Shown here in pieces: positions 22,671 through 33,800 of a stretch of 54,240 nucleotides of DNA. The stretch comes from Chitinophagales bacterium. Its GTDB lineage: Bacteria > Bacteroidota > Bacteroidia > Chitinophagales > Saprospiraceae. Made by a program: the position numbers and the translations under genes. A model generated the notes under the pieces. It was not told where the DNA came from, ran no database searches, and saw nothing but the letters and a program-made list of their open reading frames with translations. The stretch lies in NCBI GenBank assembly GCA_013297745.1, contig JAAFIM010000020.1, forward strand, positions 1 through 54,240. The letters are read 5' to 3'. How positions within the stretch are numbered: position 1 is the stretch's first letter; every line of letters starts with the position of its first letter.

Positions 22671-23262
22671 ATTTATTGTACAAAGCCGCGTATCTCGCAA
22701 TATATTTCCCGATAATGTCGTACTCCAAATTGATAAGGTCGCCCTTTTTAAGATGTTGGAAAACTGTATGCTCAAAAGTGTAGGGAATTATCGCCACAGA
22801 AAAGCTATCTTTGGTAGGATTAACAACGGTTAAACTCACCCCATTGACACAGATAGAACCTTTATTGACCAATAAATGCGCAAATTCAGTGGGAAAATTA
22901 AAGGTAAAATACCAACTGCCGCCCGCTTCGCTAATGTTGGCTACAGTACCCGTGCTATCCACGTGCCCTTGCACAATATGCCCATCCAAGCGGCTATGTT
23001 GTACAGAAGCGCGTTCCAAATTGATAAAATCACCCTCTTTCCATTGTCCTAAATTGGTCAATTGTAGCGTTTCTAAGATAGCCGTAACCGTATAATCGTG
23101 TCCGTCAATAGCTACCACCGTCAAACAAACCCCGTTGTGGGCTACACTTTGGTCAATTTTCAACTGCTCGGCAAGCGGCGTATGGATAACGAAATGTACA
23201 TTTTCTTGCTCTTTGATAATTTGCTTAACCAGCCCAAGCTGTTCTATAATGCCTGTGAACAT
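22669..23262 (-). CDS. ribE: Riboflavin synthase, alpha subunit
   Basis: A 197-residue enzyme that dismutates two 6,7-dimethyl-8-ribityllumazines to riboflavin. The N-terminus MFTGIIEQLG is diagnostic. The two lumazine-binding barrels are both visible: first half HNGVCLTVVAIDGHDYTV, second half CVNGVSLTVVNPTKDSFSV. The inter-barrel segment HSRLDGHIVQGHVDSTGTV is intact, as is the C-terminal helix ending in YKGK-like residues (YALYNK in part). The length is normal. No other rib gene is adjacent. It stands alone on the minus strand, converging on the PTPS-family gene, with its stop inside a heptad array. Confidence 0.95.
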   Translation of the reverse strand: MFTGIIEQLGLVKQIIKEQENVHFVIHTPLAEQLKIDQSVAHNGVCLTVVAIDGHDYTVTAILETLQLTNLGQWKEGDFINLERASVQHSRLDGHIVQGHVDSTGTVANISEAGGSWYFTFNFPTEFAHLLVNKGSICVNGVSLTVVNPTKDSFSVAIIPYTFEHTVFQHLKKGDLINLEYDIIGKYIARYAALYNK

Positions 23263-23352
23263 ATTCTTTGTTTTTTGTTTTAATCAGAAAACCAATTAAC
23301 AACAGCCAGCGTTATTTGTTCGTATTCTTTCACCAAAAAACTTTTAAAAACT

Positions 23353-24270
23353 ATGTACGAATTTTTTCAACCTATATTGGAGTTTAAAAATCCTGTACTT
23401 TTTGCTATACCCATCTTTTTGCTGGCTATAGGAATAGAGTTATTTATCAACTACAAAGAACGGACGGGTTATTACGAAACCAAAGATAGTTGGGCTTGTA
23501 TCGCTATGGGTTCGGGCGCAGCTGTGTTGGATATATTGGGTAAATCGGTGTTTTTTCTCATATTTAGTTATTTTTACGAGAATATGGGCTTTTTTAAAGA
23601 ACAATTAGCTTGGACGGTTTTGGGCTGGGTGATTTTATTCTTTGCAGAAGATTTTAGCTTTTATTGGCATCATCGCTTATCTCATCAAATCCGCATTTTG
23701 TGGGCTGCGCACGTCAATCATCATTCTTCGCAAAATTTCAACTTAGCTGTAGCTTTGCGCCAATCTTGGACTGAAGTATTTTACAAATACAGCTTTTATA
23801 TCTGGTTGGCAATTATAGGATTTCCGCCGATAATGATACTAACCCAAGTGTCCATCAACCTGATATTTCAGTTTTTTACCCATACCCAACGGGTGAAAAA
23901 ATTGCCCGCGATTGTAGAGTTGATATTCAACACCCCTTCGCACCACCGCGTACATCACGCCTCCAACGTGTTGTATTTGGATAGAAATCACGCGGGAACT
24001 TTGATAATTTGGGATAGAATGTTTGGCACTTTCCAAGCAGAATTGGATGAAGAACCCGTTGTGTACGGGATTACGACCAATATACAAACGTTCAACCCGA
24101 TAAAAATAGCCGTTTCCGATTTTCAACTGTTGTGGCGCGATGTCAAAAATGCCAAAAATTGGGAGGATAAAATTAAATATATTTTCTACCCACCAGGCTG
24201 GAGTCCAGATGGTTCTACCCTAACTGCGGTACAAATGCGGGAGCGGTTGGCGAGAGAGAAACAGATTTAA
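23353..24270 (+). CDS. Sterol desaturase / fatty acid hydroxylase family protein
   Basis: A 305-residue integral membrane di-iron enzyme. The histidine clusters that hold the iron pair are present in order: HHRLSH, HVNHHSS and HHRVHHASN, with a fourth at DRNHAG. Four or so hydrophobic helices surround them (for example PVLFAIPIFLLAIGIELFI). Members hydroxylate or desaturate lipids such as sterols, fatty acids, carotenoids or sphingolipids. The substrate here is unknown; in Bacteroidota an ornithine- or sphingolipid-modifying role is possible but only inferred. It is divergent from ribE with 90 bp between starts. No operon partner follows; the 545-bp space downstream holds hairpin elements. 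Confidence 0.88.
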   Translation: MYEFFQPILEFKNPVLFAIPIFLLAIGIELFINYKERTGYYETKDSWACIAMGSGAAVLDILGKSVFFLIFSYFYENMGFFKEQLAWTVLGWVILFFAEDFSFYWHHRLSHQIRILWAAHVNHHSSQNFNLAVALRQSWTEVFYKYSFYIWLAIIGFPPIMILTQVSINLIFQFFTHTQRVKKLPAIVELIFNTPSHHRVHHASNVLYLDRNHAGTLIIWDRMFGTFQAELDEEPVVYGITTNIQTFNPIKIAVSDFQLLWRDVKNAKNWEDKIKYIFYPPGWSPDGSTLTAVQMRERLAREKQI

Positions 24271-24426
24271 AACATAGTATTTATCAAACGGTTGTGCGAG
24301 CGCGTACAGCCGTTTTTTTATGCTTTATAAAAAAGTAAGTGTGCAATAGCCGTATAAATTACTAAAGACATCAGTTACAAAAACTTGTGTTTTGAATTTT
24401 TTTTAACGGCTTGCGCCTAAAAAATT

Positions 24427-24710
24427 TATCTTTGTGCGCTTACGCGGAGGGCTTCGCCGTTCGTACTTTTTTGATGGCAAAAAAGTACCAAAAAAACCAA
24501 CGCCAACGGCGAAGCCCTCCCGTAAGGAAAAAGGCGTTTTTGCTTATTTTGCTTCATTTCATTGCGCAAAAAGTGCAAAACCGTCGCTACAAGCCGACGT
24601 TTTTTGCTACGAAAAAAAGCTACTGCCCTCGCTGCGCTCGGTTGGTCGTCTTTCCGCGACATACGCTGGTTTTGGCGTCGCACGACGAAAATTTAGCTTT
24701 TGTACTTAAT
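24427..24710 (+). repeat. Complex palindromic intergenic element with its own -7 box
   Basis: This starts with TATCTTTG (24427-24434), a perfect -7 match facing right. A 21-bp stem joins 24440-24461 to 24505-24525 with one bulged base (core AGGGCTTCGCCGTT/AACGGCGAAGCCCT). Inside it, GTACTTTTTTG-ATGG-CAAAAAAGTAC (24463-24488) is a perfect 11-bp hairpin. Further right are CGTCG/CGACG and other short GC-rich dyads. Open frames of about 90-106 residues in several frames are shadows of the palindromes. It occupies most of 24271-24815, where no convincing gene is seen, and looks like an interspersed repeat or a structured RNA. Confidence 0.65.
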
Positions 24711-24764
24711 TTTTATCAAACAAATAGCTGAAGCGTAACTCCAGTGATATAGTTTATACCCAAT

Positions 24765-24803
24765 AAAAAAAATCCCACTCTCCAATGGAAAGCGGGATTT
24801 TTT
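24765..24803 (-). terminator. Terminator after the giant surface protein gene
   Basis: AAAAAATCCC pairs with GGGATTTTTT across a loop that contains a smaller TCC/GGA stem. It lies 13 bp past the stop at 24816 on the minus strand. Confidence 0.85.
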
Positions 24804-24815
24804 ATTTAAAAGGCT

Positions 24816-27800
24816 TTATCTATTGATAATGATATAACCTTTATAAATATCATTTGGTACATAAGTCGTATCATTCAGTTGCAATATGTAGTAATAAACC
24901 CCGTCAGGTAAATCTTGTCCGTCAAACTGACCGTTGAAATCTGTACCGTTGCCTTTGTAAACCAAATTACCCCAGCGAGAATAAATCTCCATAGTTCTAT
25001 TGGGATATTCGTGCAAACAGCGGATATTTAGAATATCGTTGATACCATCCCCATTTGGCGACAAGCCATTAGGGATAAAACATTCAAAATCAGCCACAAC
25101 TTCTACGAACAATAAAGCCGTATCACAAGAATTAGGGCAATTAACATCACAGATTTGATAAACTATAGTATCAACACCAAAGAAACTATACCAAGGAGCA
25201 TATTTAATAGTCCCATCTGCGTTGAGTGTAGCCACCCCGTGTCCAGGCTGCCCTACCAAAGAAATAGTCACATCAGCTACATTGATAATATCATTATTCA
25301 ATACATCTATATTCAACAAAGAATCTCGGAACGCTACATTAGCAGAATCATCAAAAGCTAGCGGCAAAGGTTGGAATATAATATCAGCCGTATCCACAGG
25401 AGATAAGCAGCCTCCCATATCCACTTGCAACAAATAAGTACCAGAAGTAGCATTGATAAGATTTAACTGCCCTACGCTAGTGGTGGTGGTAGAATTATCA
25501 GCCAAAGTCCAATTATAAGATTGCGGGGTGGTGGTATAAGTGCTGGTGTCTGACAATTGTAAAACTGCGCCTATACAAATAGCATCTTCAAACAAGATAT
25601 TGGGCTGTTGTGGAGTTTCTCTAATAAATACGTTGATATTGGCAGTAGCCGTACAACTAAAATTATCGGTAATCAACACCGTATAAATTCCATTCATAGC
25701 TTGAGTAGAATTGCCTCGGATAGGATTGGCGGCAGAAGCTGTATAGCCAGCTGTTGTCCATTGGTAAGTATAAGTTCTGGTTATATCTTGTGGATTGGCT
25801 ACCAATAACAAATCTTCACCCTCGCAAGGAGCATTGACTGTAGGTTGAGGCGCAGCAGGCAAAGTATTAATCAATAAATTGAAAGCGGTATTATTTACAT
25901 TTGTACAACCATCAACAGTTATTGATATTTGATAATTTCCAGCGTTGGAAGCGTTGACACCTGTCAAGAATAAAGTATCATTATTGACCCCCACAGGATT
26001 GTTATTAAACAACCATTGGTAAGAAATATTGGTGCCGCTAAAATCGGCAGGATTGGATAACCAAAGTTGTACATCGCCATTTTCGCAAGCAGGAGTATCT
26101 GCGTTAATAGTGGGAATAGCTACATCATTGACGAACACAGTAACTGTATCCATAGCCGCACAGCCGCCACTTGTAGGTTGTATCGTCACAATATAATCAC
26201 CAGACTGAACCCCAGAAACATTTATCAAATTGGTATCTTGGCGAGAAGCAGTAAATCCATTCGGTCCTGACCACGAAAAGGTATAAGCGTTGCCATTGGC
26301 TGGTGCCAAAGCTCTTAGTCTCAATGTGTCGCCTGAACAAAGTGGGGTATTGGCTTGCGCTGTAGGTCCATCCAAAGTCACCGCAACTGTAGTTGTACAA
26401 GTGCCTATATTCCCATTAATATCTATAGCTGTGAGTACTACTTGGATATTGCCAAAGTTAGCACAAGTTATAGTATCTGGGCTTACAAACATTGTATCAA
26501 TGCCACAAGCATCATTGGAAGCGTTATTAGGGTCAATCATTGCAGGTGTAAGGATAAACTGACCCGTTTGGGTTAAATCCACTGTAGTACCTTGACAAAC
26601 CACCACTGGGGCTACAGTATCCACGATACGGATGATAGAAGGGCAAGACGCGGTCAAACCATTAACGTCAGTTACCAACAACAGCACCGTATCACGCCCT
26701 ACACGAGCACAGTTATAGTTGATAGTATTACCATTATCCATCAATAAACTTTGAATCCCGCAATTGTCAGAAGAATTATTATTAATCATACCTACAGTAG
26801 CTTGCGCCACCCCTGTATTATCTAAATAAACTATAGTATCACGGCAACGAGCTACAGGCGGGGTATTGTCTACAACATTTATAATACTTGGGCACTGGCT
26901 TGCGTTTCCATTCGCATCGGTAACAGTCAATAAGATAGCATTACTGCCTACGTTTGAACAGTTGAAAGTTACGCTGCTGTTGCCTGCCACGCTGAAAGTA
27001 AGCGGTCCGCAAGCATCTGTACTTGGGGTTATATTATTGTTGATAGAAGTCGCTTGAACTGTAGCTAAACCTGTAGAAGCGTTCAAATTGACGGTTATAG
27101 AAGAACGACAGTTAGCGACGGGGGCTATATTATCTTGAACGTTGATAACAGCCGTACACGTGCTTTGGTTGCCACTTGCATCTCTTACCGTTAATAAAGC
27201 GTTTCTAACACCCACTTGTGAACAATTATACGATTGAGAAGCTTGATTATTAATCAAATAAGTGGTAATAGGGCAGTTATCAATACTAGGTCCATCAATC
27301 TGAGAAGGCACCACCACAACTTGACCAGAAGCATCCAATTGAGCATTGATATTTCTACAATTCGCTACAGGTCTCATTGTATCCAAAACGGTTATTGTAG
27401 CATTGCAAGTAGCAAAATTGCCCGAAGGGTCAGTAGCCCGAATTAATACAGGACGCGGTCCCACATTAATAGCTAAACTATCGCAATTATAAGCGGCTGT
27501 AGTTTGCCCATTGATAGTCCAAGTGATTATTGTACAACCATCTGTACCTGAACCAACTTGAGTTGGCAACACTGAGGCTTGTCCGTTAGCATCCAAATAC
27601 ACCACTCTATTTGTACAAGTGATAGTAGGCGCTACGTTATCGGTTACAGTTATTGAAGAGGTACAAGTGCTTTGATTTCCACTTTGGTCAATAACGGTCA
27701 AAACAGCGGTACTAATACCCACATTAGAACAATCAAACGTATCGCGAGGCTGTCCATTGATAAGTAATGTTTGCACCCCGCAGTTATCGTTGCTTGTGCC

Positions 27801-30800
27801 ATTGATAGAAGCAGCAGTAACTATAGCCACAGCAGGGAAATTATTGCTTAGTAGCACCAATCTATTTTGGCAAACAGCAGTAGGGCGGGTTGTATCCCTA
27901 ACATCAACCACAGCATTACAAGTTCGGCTATTGCCTGCTGCATCAGATACGGTTAAAACCACATTATTCAATCCAATATCAGTGCATAAAAATTGACGAG
28001 CATTTGAGCCATTTATCAATCTGGAAACTATTCCGCAATTGTCCGTCGAACCGCCATCAATCATAGCCCCTGTGACCGAAATCGTACCACTATTATTTAA
28101 AAACACATTGACTGGGTTTAGGCAGCGTGCTATTGGTCTAACCGTATCCAAAACAGTAACCACCGCATTACAAGTGCTTGGGTTGCCAGAAGAATCTCTA
28201 ACCGTCAAAGTAACGATATTGGCACCTACGTTAGCACAAGTGTACGTCACTGTATCTTGATTATTGATTTGCCAACTAACCACCCCACAATTATCTGTAC
28301 TACCATTGTCTATACGCGCGGCTGGCACACGTATTTGTCCATTGTTGGTAAAACTATCCACATATACGTCTATATTTCTACATCTTGCGGTAGGATTGGT
28401 AATATCGTTGATATTGATTGTTGCTGAACAGAAACTTTGATTGTTGCTAGAATCAATCACTGTAAGAATTGCAGTATTGGGTCCTCTATTGGCGCAAGTA
28501 TATGTAGCAGAAGCTTGTCCATTGATTAGAAGCGTTCTAATTCCGCAATTGTCGGTACTATTATTATTAATTGACAAAGGATTTACTACCGCAGAACCAG
28601 CGTTTATAGCTGGACTTAAATTAACATTAAGCGCAGTGGTACGACAACTAGCTATGGGTCTAACAGTATCGCGTACAAACATTGTAGCTACACAAGTCGC
28701 TGTATTGCCAGAACTATCGACTACAGTTAAAATAGGATTTTGTACCGCGCTAACACTAGCACAAGTATAGGTCACGGCTGTTTGCCCGTTGATACGGAAC
28801 AAGCTGCTATTCAAACCACAATTATCAGTACTCAAACTATCCGCTCGTGTGGCTGGTACCACCACAACCCCTGCCGCATTTAAAAACACGGTTAAGCCTG
28901 TAGAGCAACGCGCTGCAGGTCTAATCGTATCCAATACCAAAACGGTAGTATTACAAGAAGAAGCATTGCCAAAAATATCAGTAGCGGTTAAAACAACATT
29001 GCGCAATCCACGCTGCGTACAAGTAAAAATAACATTAGATGAATTATTTATAAGCAACCCATTCAATCCGCACGTATCACGACTACCGCCGTCTATATCA
29101 TTAGGCGTTACACTTACTGTACCTGAAGCACTTAGATAAGCTGTATCTACTCTACAAATAACTGTAGGTGGGGTGGTATCTTGCACAGTGATAGACGCGG
29201 TACAAGTCGCTGCATTATTACTACTATCTCTAACGGTGATAACCACATTTATTGTACCGATATTAGAACAATTAACTGTAGCAGGGTTGGCTGTGTAAGA
29301 CAAAATTCCACAAGCATCAGAACTACCTGCTGCTATAGTGGCAGCTGGCACATTGGTAGTACCCACAGAGCTTAAAAACACAGTTGTATTTTGGCATTGA
29401 GCTGTGGGAGGGGTAATATCTGTAATGGTTAGAATAGCTGTACAAGTAGAAACATTGCCACTACTATCCCGAGCAGTAATTGAGATATTATTATTGCCAA
29501 TGTTAGCACAGTTGAAGTTGCGTTGTACCCCGCCCCCAGTCATTGTCACCAAAAAAGCATTGCAATTATCAGATGAAGAGGTCAAAAACTCATTTGCACC
29601 CACAGTAATTTGCCCAACTGTGTTGAGCGGTCTGGTTATATTTTGACAAATAATTATAGGGCGTATGGTATCAAGCACCAAAACGGTAGTATTGCAAACA
29701 TCTACATTATTGTTAACGTCTCGCACAGTAAGTTGAGCATTTTGTAGACCTATTTGACTACAGTCATAGGTTTCTGTTGGCTTACCATTAATCAGTCTGG
29801 TTGCTATACCGCAAGTATCGCGACTGCCCCCATCTATATTAGCTGGAGTTCTAGTGGCTGTGCCTGCTGCGTTTAGATAAGCAGTATCCACTCTGCAAAG
29901 CACTATCGGGCGAGTAGTATCGCGCACAGTGACCGTACTATTACAAGTATGTTGATTGTTGCTAGCATCACGCACAGTTAGTACTACGGTTCGAGTGCCC
30001 ACATCAGCACATCTAAAAGTATCTCTAGAAATTGTGATTGACGAAATACCACAGTTATCAGTACTAGCTAAGTTTACTAAAGCTGGAGTTAGTACTGCCA
30101 CTCCATTATTATTGGTAAAAATCGTTGGATTTTGGCAATTAGCCACTGGGTTGGTAACATCTCTCACCGTAACAACAGCGGCACAAGTCACTGTATTGCC
30201 ACTAGCATCAGTAGCCCGAATAGTTACGTTATTTGAGCCTATATTTGCACAACTGAACACAGCTGTAGGCTGGTTATTAATGGTTAAATTGGGTGTACCA
30301 CAGTTGTCTGACGAAGTAGCCACGCTAGCAGCAGTAACAGTAACTCCAGCTGGGCTAATACTGCTTAAAGTAGCGGTTATGTTATTGCAAGTAACTGTAG
30401 GTCTAATAGTATCCCGAACTTGAATTATAGAAGGGCAGCTAGCGGTATTGCCTGCTGCATCAGAAACCACCAAGATAACATTATTTGCCCCTATATTTAA
30501 GCCCGAATAGCTTTGGCTCAAACTACCGTTAATGGTACGGCTATTGATATTGCAATTGTCAGAACTCAAGCTATCGACTTGAGCTGCATTAACTGTTACC
30601 AAACAAGAAGCGTTCAAAAAAGCATTTACCACAGTAGAGCATCTAGCTATAGGCAAAGCCAAGTCTTGGACAGTCACTACAGCTTGACAAGAGTCTACAT
30701 TGCCTGCTGCGTCAAAAACCCGCAACCGCACATTATTTGCCCCTACATTATTACAGCGAAAAGTATCTTGCGAAATTGTCCGATTACTAACCGCGCAATT

Positions 30801-33800
30801 ATCAGTACTGCCATTATCAATAGAAGCTGGGGTAATAACCGCAAAACCGCTTGCATTCAACTGAATGGTTAAATTTTGGCATCGCGCTACAGGGCGAGTA
30901 GCGTCTATTACAGTTACATTGGATTGACAAACTGAATTATTATTGCTTTGGTCTTGTACGCGTAGCGTGACCACATTAAGACCTACATTACTACAATTGA
31001 AAGTCAAACTAGCCTGGCTATTGATAAGGCGGCTAACGATATTACAGTTGTCCGAACTTGCATTATCTACAGCCGCTGGAAATATGGTTGTATCACCATT
31101 GGCTGCCACAGAAGACAAGGTAAGCGTTATGTTTCTACAATTAGCTTGCGGGGTCACGGTATCCAATATAGATATAGAAGCTAAGCAAGTTGCTGTGTTG
31201 CCAGAAGCATCTGTTGCCATTAATGTAGCCGTTTGAGGTGTTCCTACCGCTGCACAGGTGTAAGTAGCTGAAGCTACCCCATTGATGGTTAATATGGTAG
31301 GACCGCAATTATCCGTAGAAGTGCCTATTTGCGTGGGCAAAACTACAGCATTGCCAAAAGGCGAAGGCAAATGAATGGTGGTAATAGCATTACAATTGAC
31401 CACTGGGCGGGTAGTATCACGCACTACAACCCCAGCGCTACAAGAAGATGTGCCCCCTGCTGCATCAGACACCACCAAAATGGCACTATTTGTGCCAATA
31501 TCAGCGCAAGTATAAGTTACAGAAGCTCCACCATTTATGGTACGAGAAGTTATTGCGCAGTTATCAGCGCTAATGCTATCAATTTGTGTCGCAGTAATGG
31601 TAATTTGTCCCAAATTGTTTAAAATAGCCTGCACATTTGTTCTGCAAACGGCTGTAGGCAACAATAAATCTTGGACAGTAACTACAGAATTACAAGTGGC
31701 TGTATTACCTGAAAGGTCACTTACACGCAAAATGGCGTTGTTAGCGCCTATATTTGCACACGTATAAATCACAGAATCTACCCCATTGATAAGGTAACTG
31801 GTTATAGCACAATTATCTGCACTTGCATTATTAATACGATTTGCTCCTGTATTAGGATAAACCACCGCTTGCCCAACCGCATTGAGTTGTATGGTTCTAT
31901 TTTGACAACTTGCTGTAGGGCGGGTTGTATCTCTTACCGTAATGATAGAAGCGCAAGTGGCTGAATTGCCTGCTGCATCAAACAAACTCAAAATAGCTGT
32001 TCTAGTTCCTACCAGCGGAAATAAACTATCGCACGTATAAGATAATGAGGTTTGTCCATTGATGCGCGATAAGGTAATCCCACAATTGTCTGAAGAAGCC
32101 GCCGCGCGTATATCAGAAGGGAGTATAGAAACGGAGTTGCCTGGATTGACATATACCGTTCTATTTTGACAAACTGCCACGGGGGCGGCTACGTCTTGTA
32201 TATTAATTACTGACGAACAAGTTACTGTATTATTTGAGCCATCAATAACCGATAAAATGACATTGTTGCCTCCCACATTTGTACAATTGAAAGTAGCTGT
32301 TGCTGCTCCATTGATAAGATAAGAAAGTGAGCTACAATTATCGGAACTCGGTGTGATATTATCGTCTATATCCGAAGGAAAAACGACCACTGTTGTACCC
32401 GTCAAATTGATATTTCGGTTGCGGCAACGTGCTATAGGATTGACTGTATCTCTTACAAAGATATTGGCTGCACAAACTGAAAAATTACCTGCTGCATCTT
32501 CTACCCGCAGATTTGCAACTTGTGTGGTATTGACTTGAGCGCAGTTGTATGCAGCAGAACTTCCTCCATTTATAAATCGGGTGGTAAGCGCGCAATTATC
32601 ACTGCTCAAACTATCAATTTGTGTAGGCAAAACTGTAGCTATACCCGCAGCGTTGAGAAAAGTGGTAATCGTTGTACTACAACGAGCGATAGGAGAAATC
32701 GTATCTACAACCGTTATATTTCCTGTACAAGTGGCGAAATTACCCTGTGCATCCGTTACCCTTAAAGTTGCAACTTGAGGAGTGCCGATATTAGCGCAAG
32801 AATATGTTGCTGTTGGGGAGCCATTAATTAGCAGCACCAATGCCGCTGAAGGGGTACAATTATCAAAACTATTATTATTTATAATACTCGCTGGTACGGT
32901 TACAGAGCCATTGGCAGCTACATAGGCTGTAGCATTTCGACACAATGCGGTAGGCCTCAATGTATCTAAAACAGTGACAACTGACGCGCAAGTTGCTGTG
33001 TTATTGGAAGCATCTCTTACAAACAAAGTAACATTTTGAGGGGTGCCAATTTGGGTACAAGTATAAGTTACCGAAGCTGCCCCATTAATGCTATAAAACA
33101 ACGCACCAGGAGCGGTACAATTGTCCGTGCTGTTATTGTTGATATTGGGTGGGGTAACGGTCACGCTACCGCTAGAATTTAAAAAGGCGTTGTGATTTCT
33201 ACAAAGTGCATTGGGTCTAAATGTATCCAAAACGGTAACCACTGAAGCACAAGAGGCTGTGTTGTTATAAAAATCCGCCACCGTCAAAGTAGCTGGATTT
33301 GCGCCTATATTTGCACAGGTGTAAGTTTGAGAAGAAAATCCGTTAATTTGATAGCTGGTTATCGGCGGGCAAACCTCAGTACTGCCATTGTCTATAATGG
33401 AAGCAGGTACACCTATATTCCCCGTGTTATCCAAGTACACGGTTGCATTTCTACAAATTGGAACGGGCGGGGTACTGTCTTGTACGGTGATAAAAATGGG
33501 ACAAGTCGCTGTATTGCCTTGCGCATCAGTGGCCACCAAATTGACAGCATTCAAGCCCACATCCGCGCAACCAAAACTAATAGAACCCACAGGCGCAGTT
33601 GCCCCCCTTTGCCAACGGCGGGTAATTACCGCACAATTATCTGTAGCAATAATAGAATCATTAGCGTTGAGAGAGACTGTGCCCGCAGCCGATAAACGGG
33701 CAGTATAATTGCGACAAGTAATAACTGGGCGGGTAGTATCTGTAATACGCACAGTGCTGTTGCAAGAAGCTGTATTGCCTAATCTATCCTGTATGGTCAT

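Noticed and set aside
24411-24731. Overlapping frames of 85-106 residues on both strands after the hydroxylase gene
   Set aside because: Three overlapping frames in one palindromic, GC-rich element are shadows of the inverted repeats, not separate genes.
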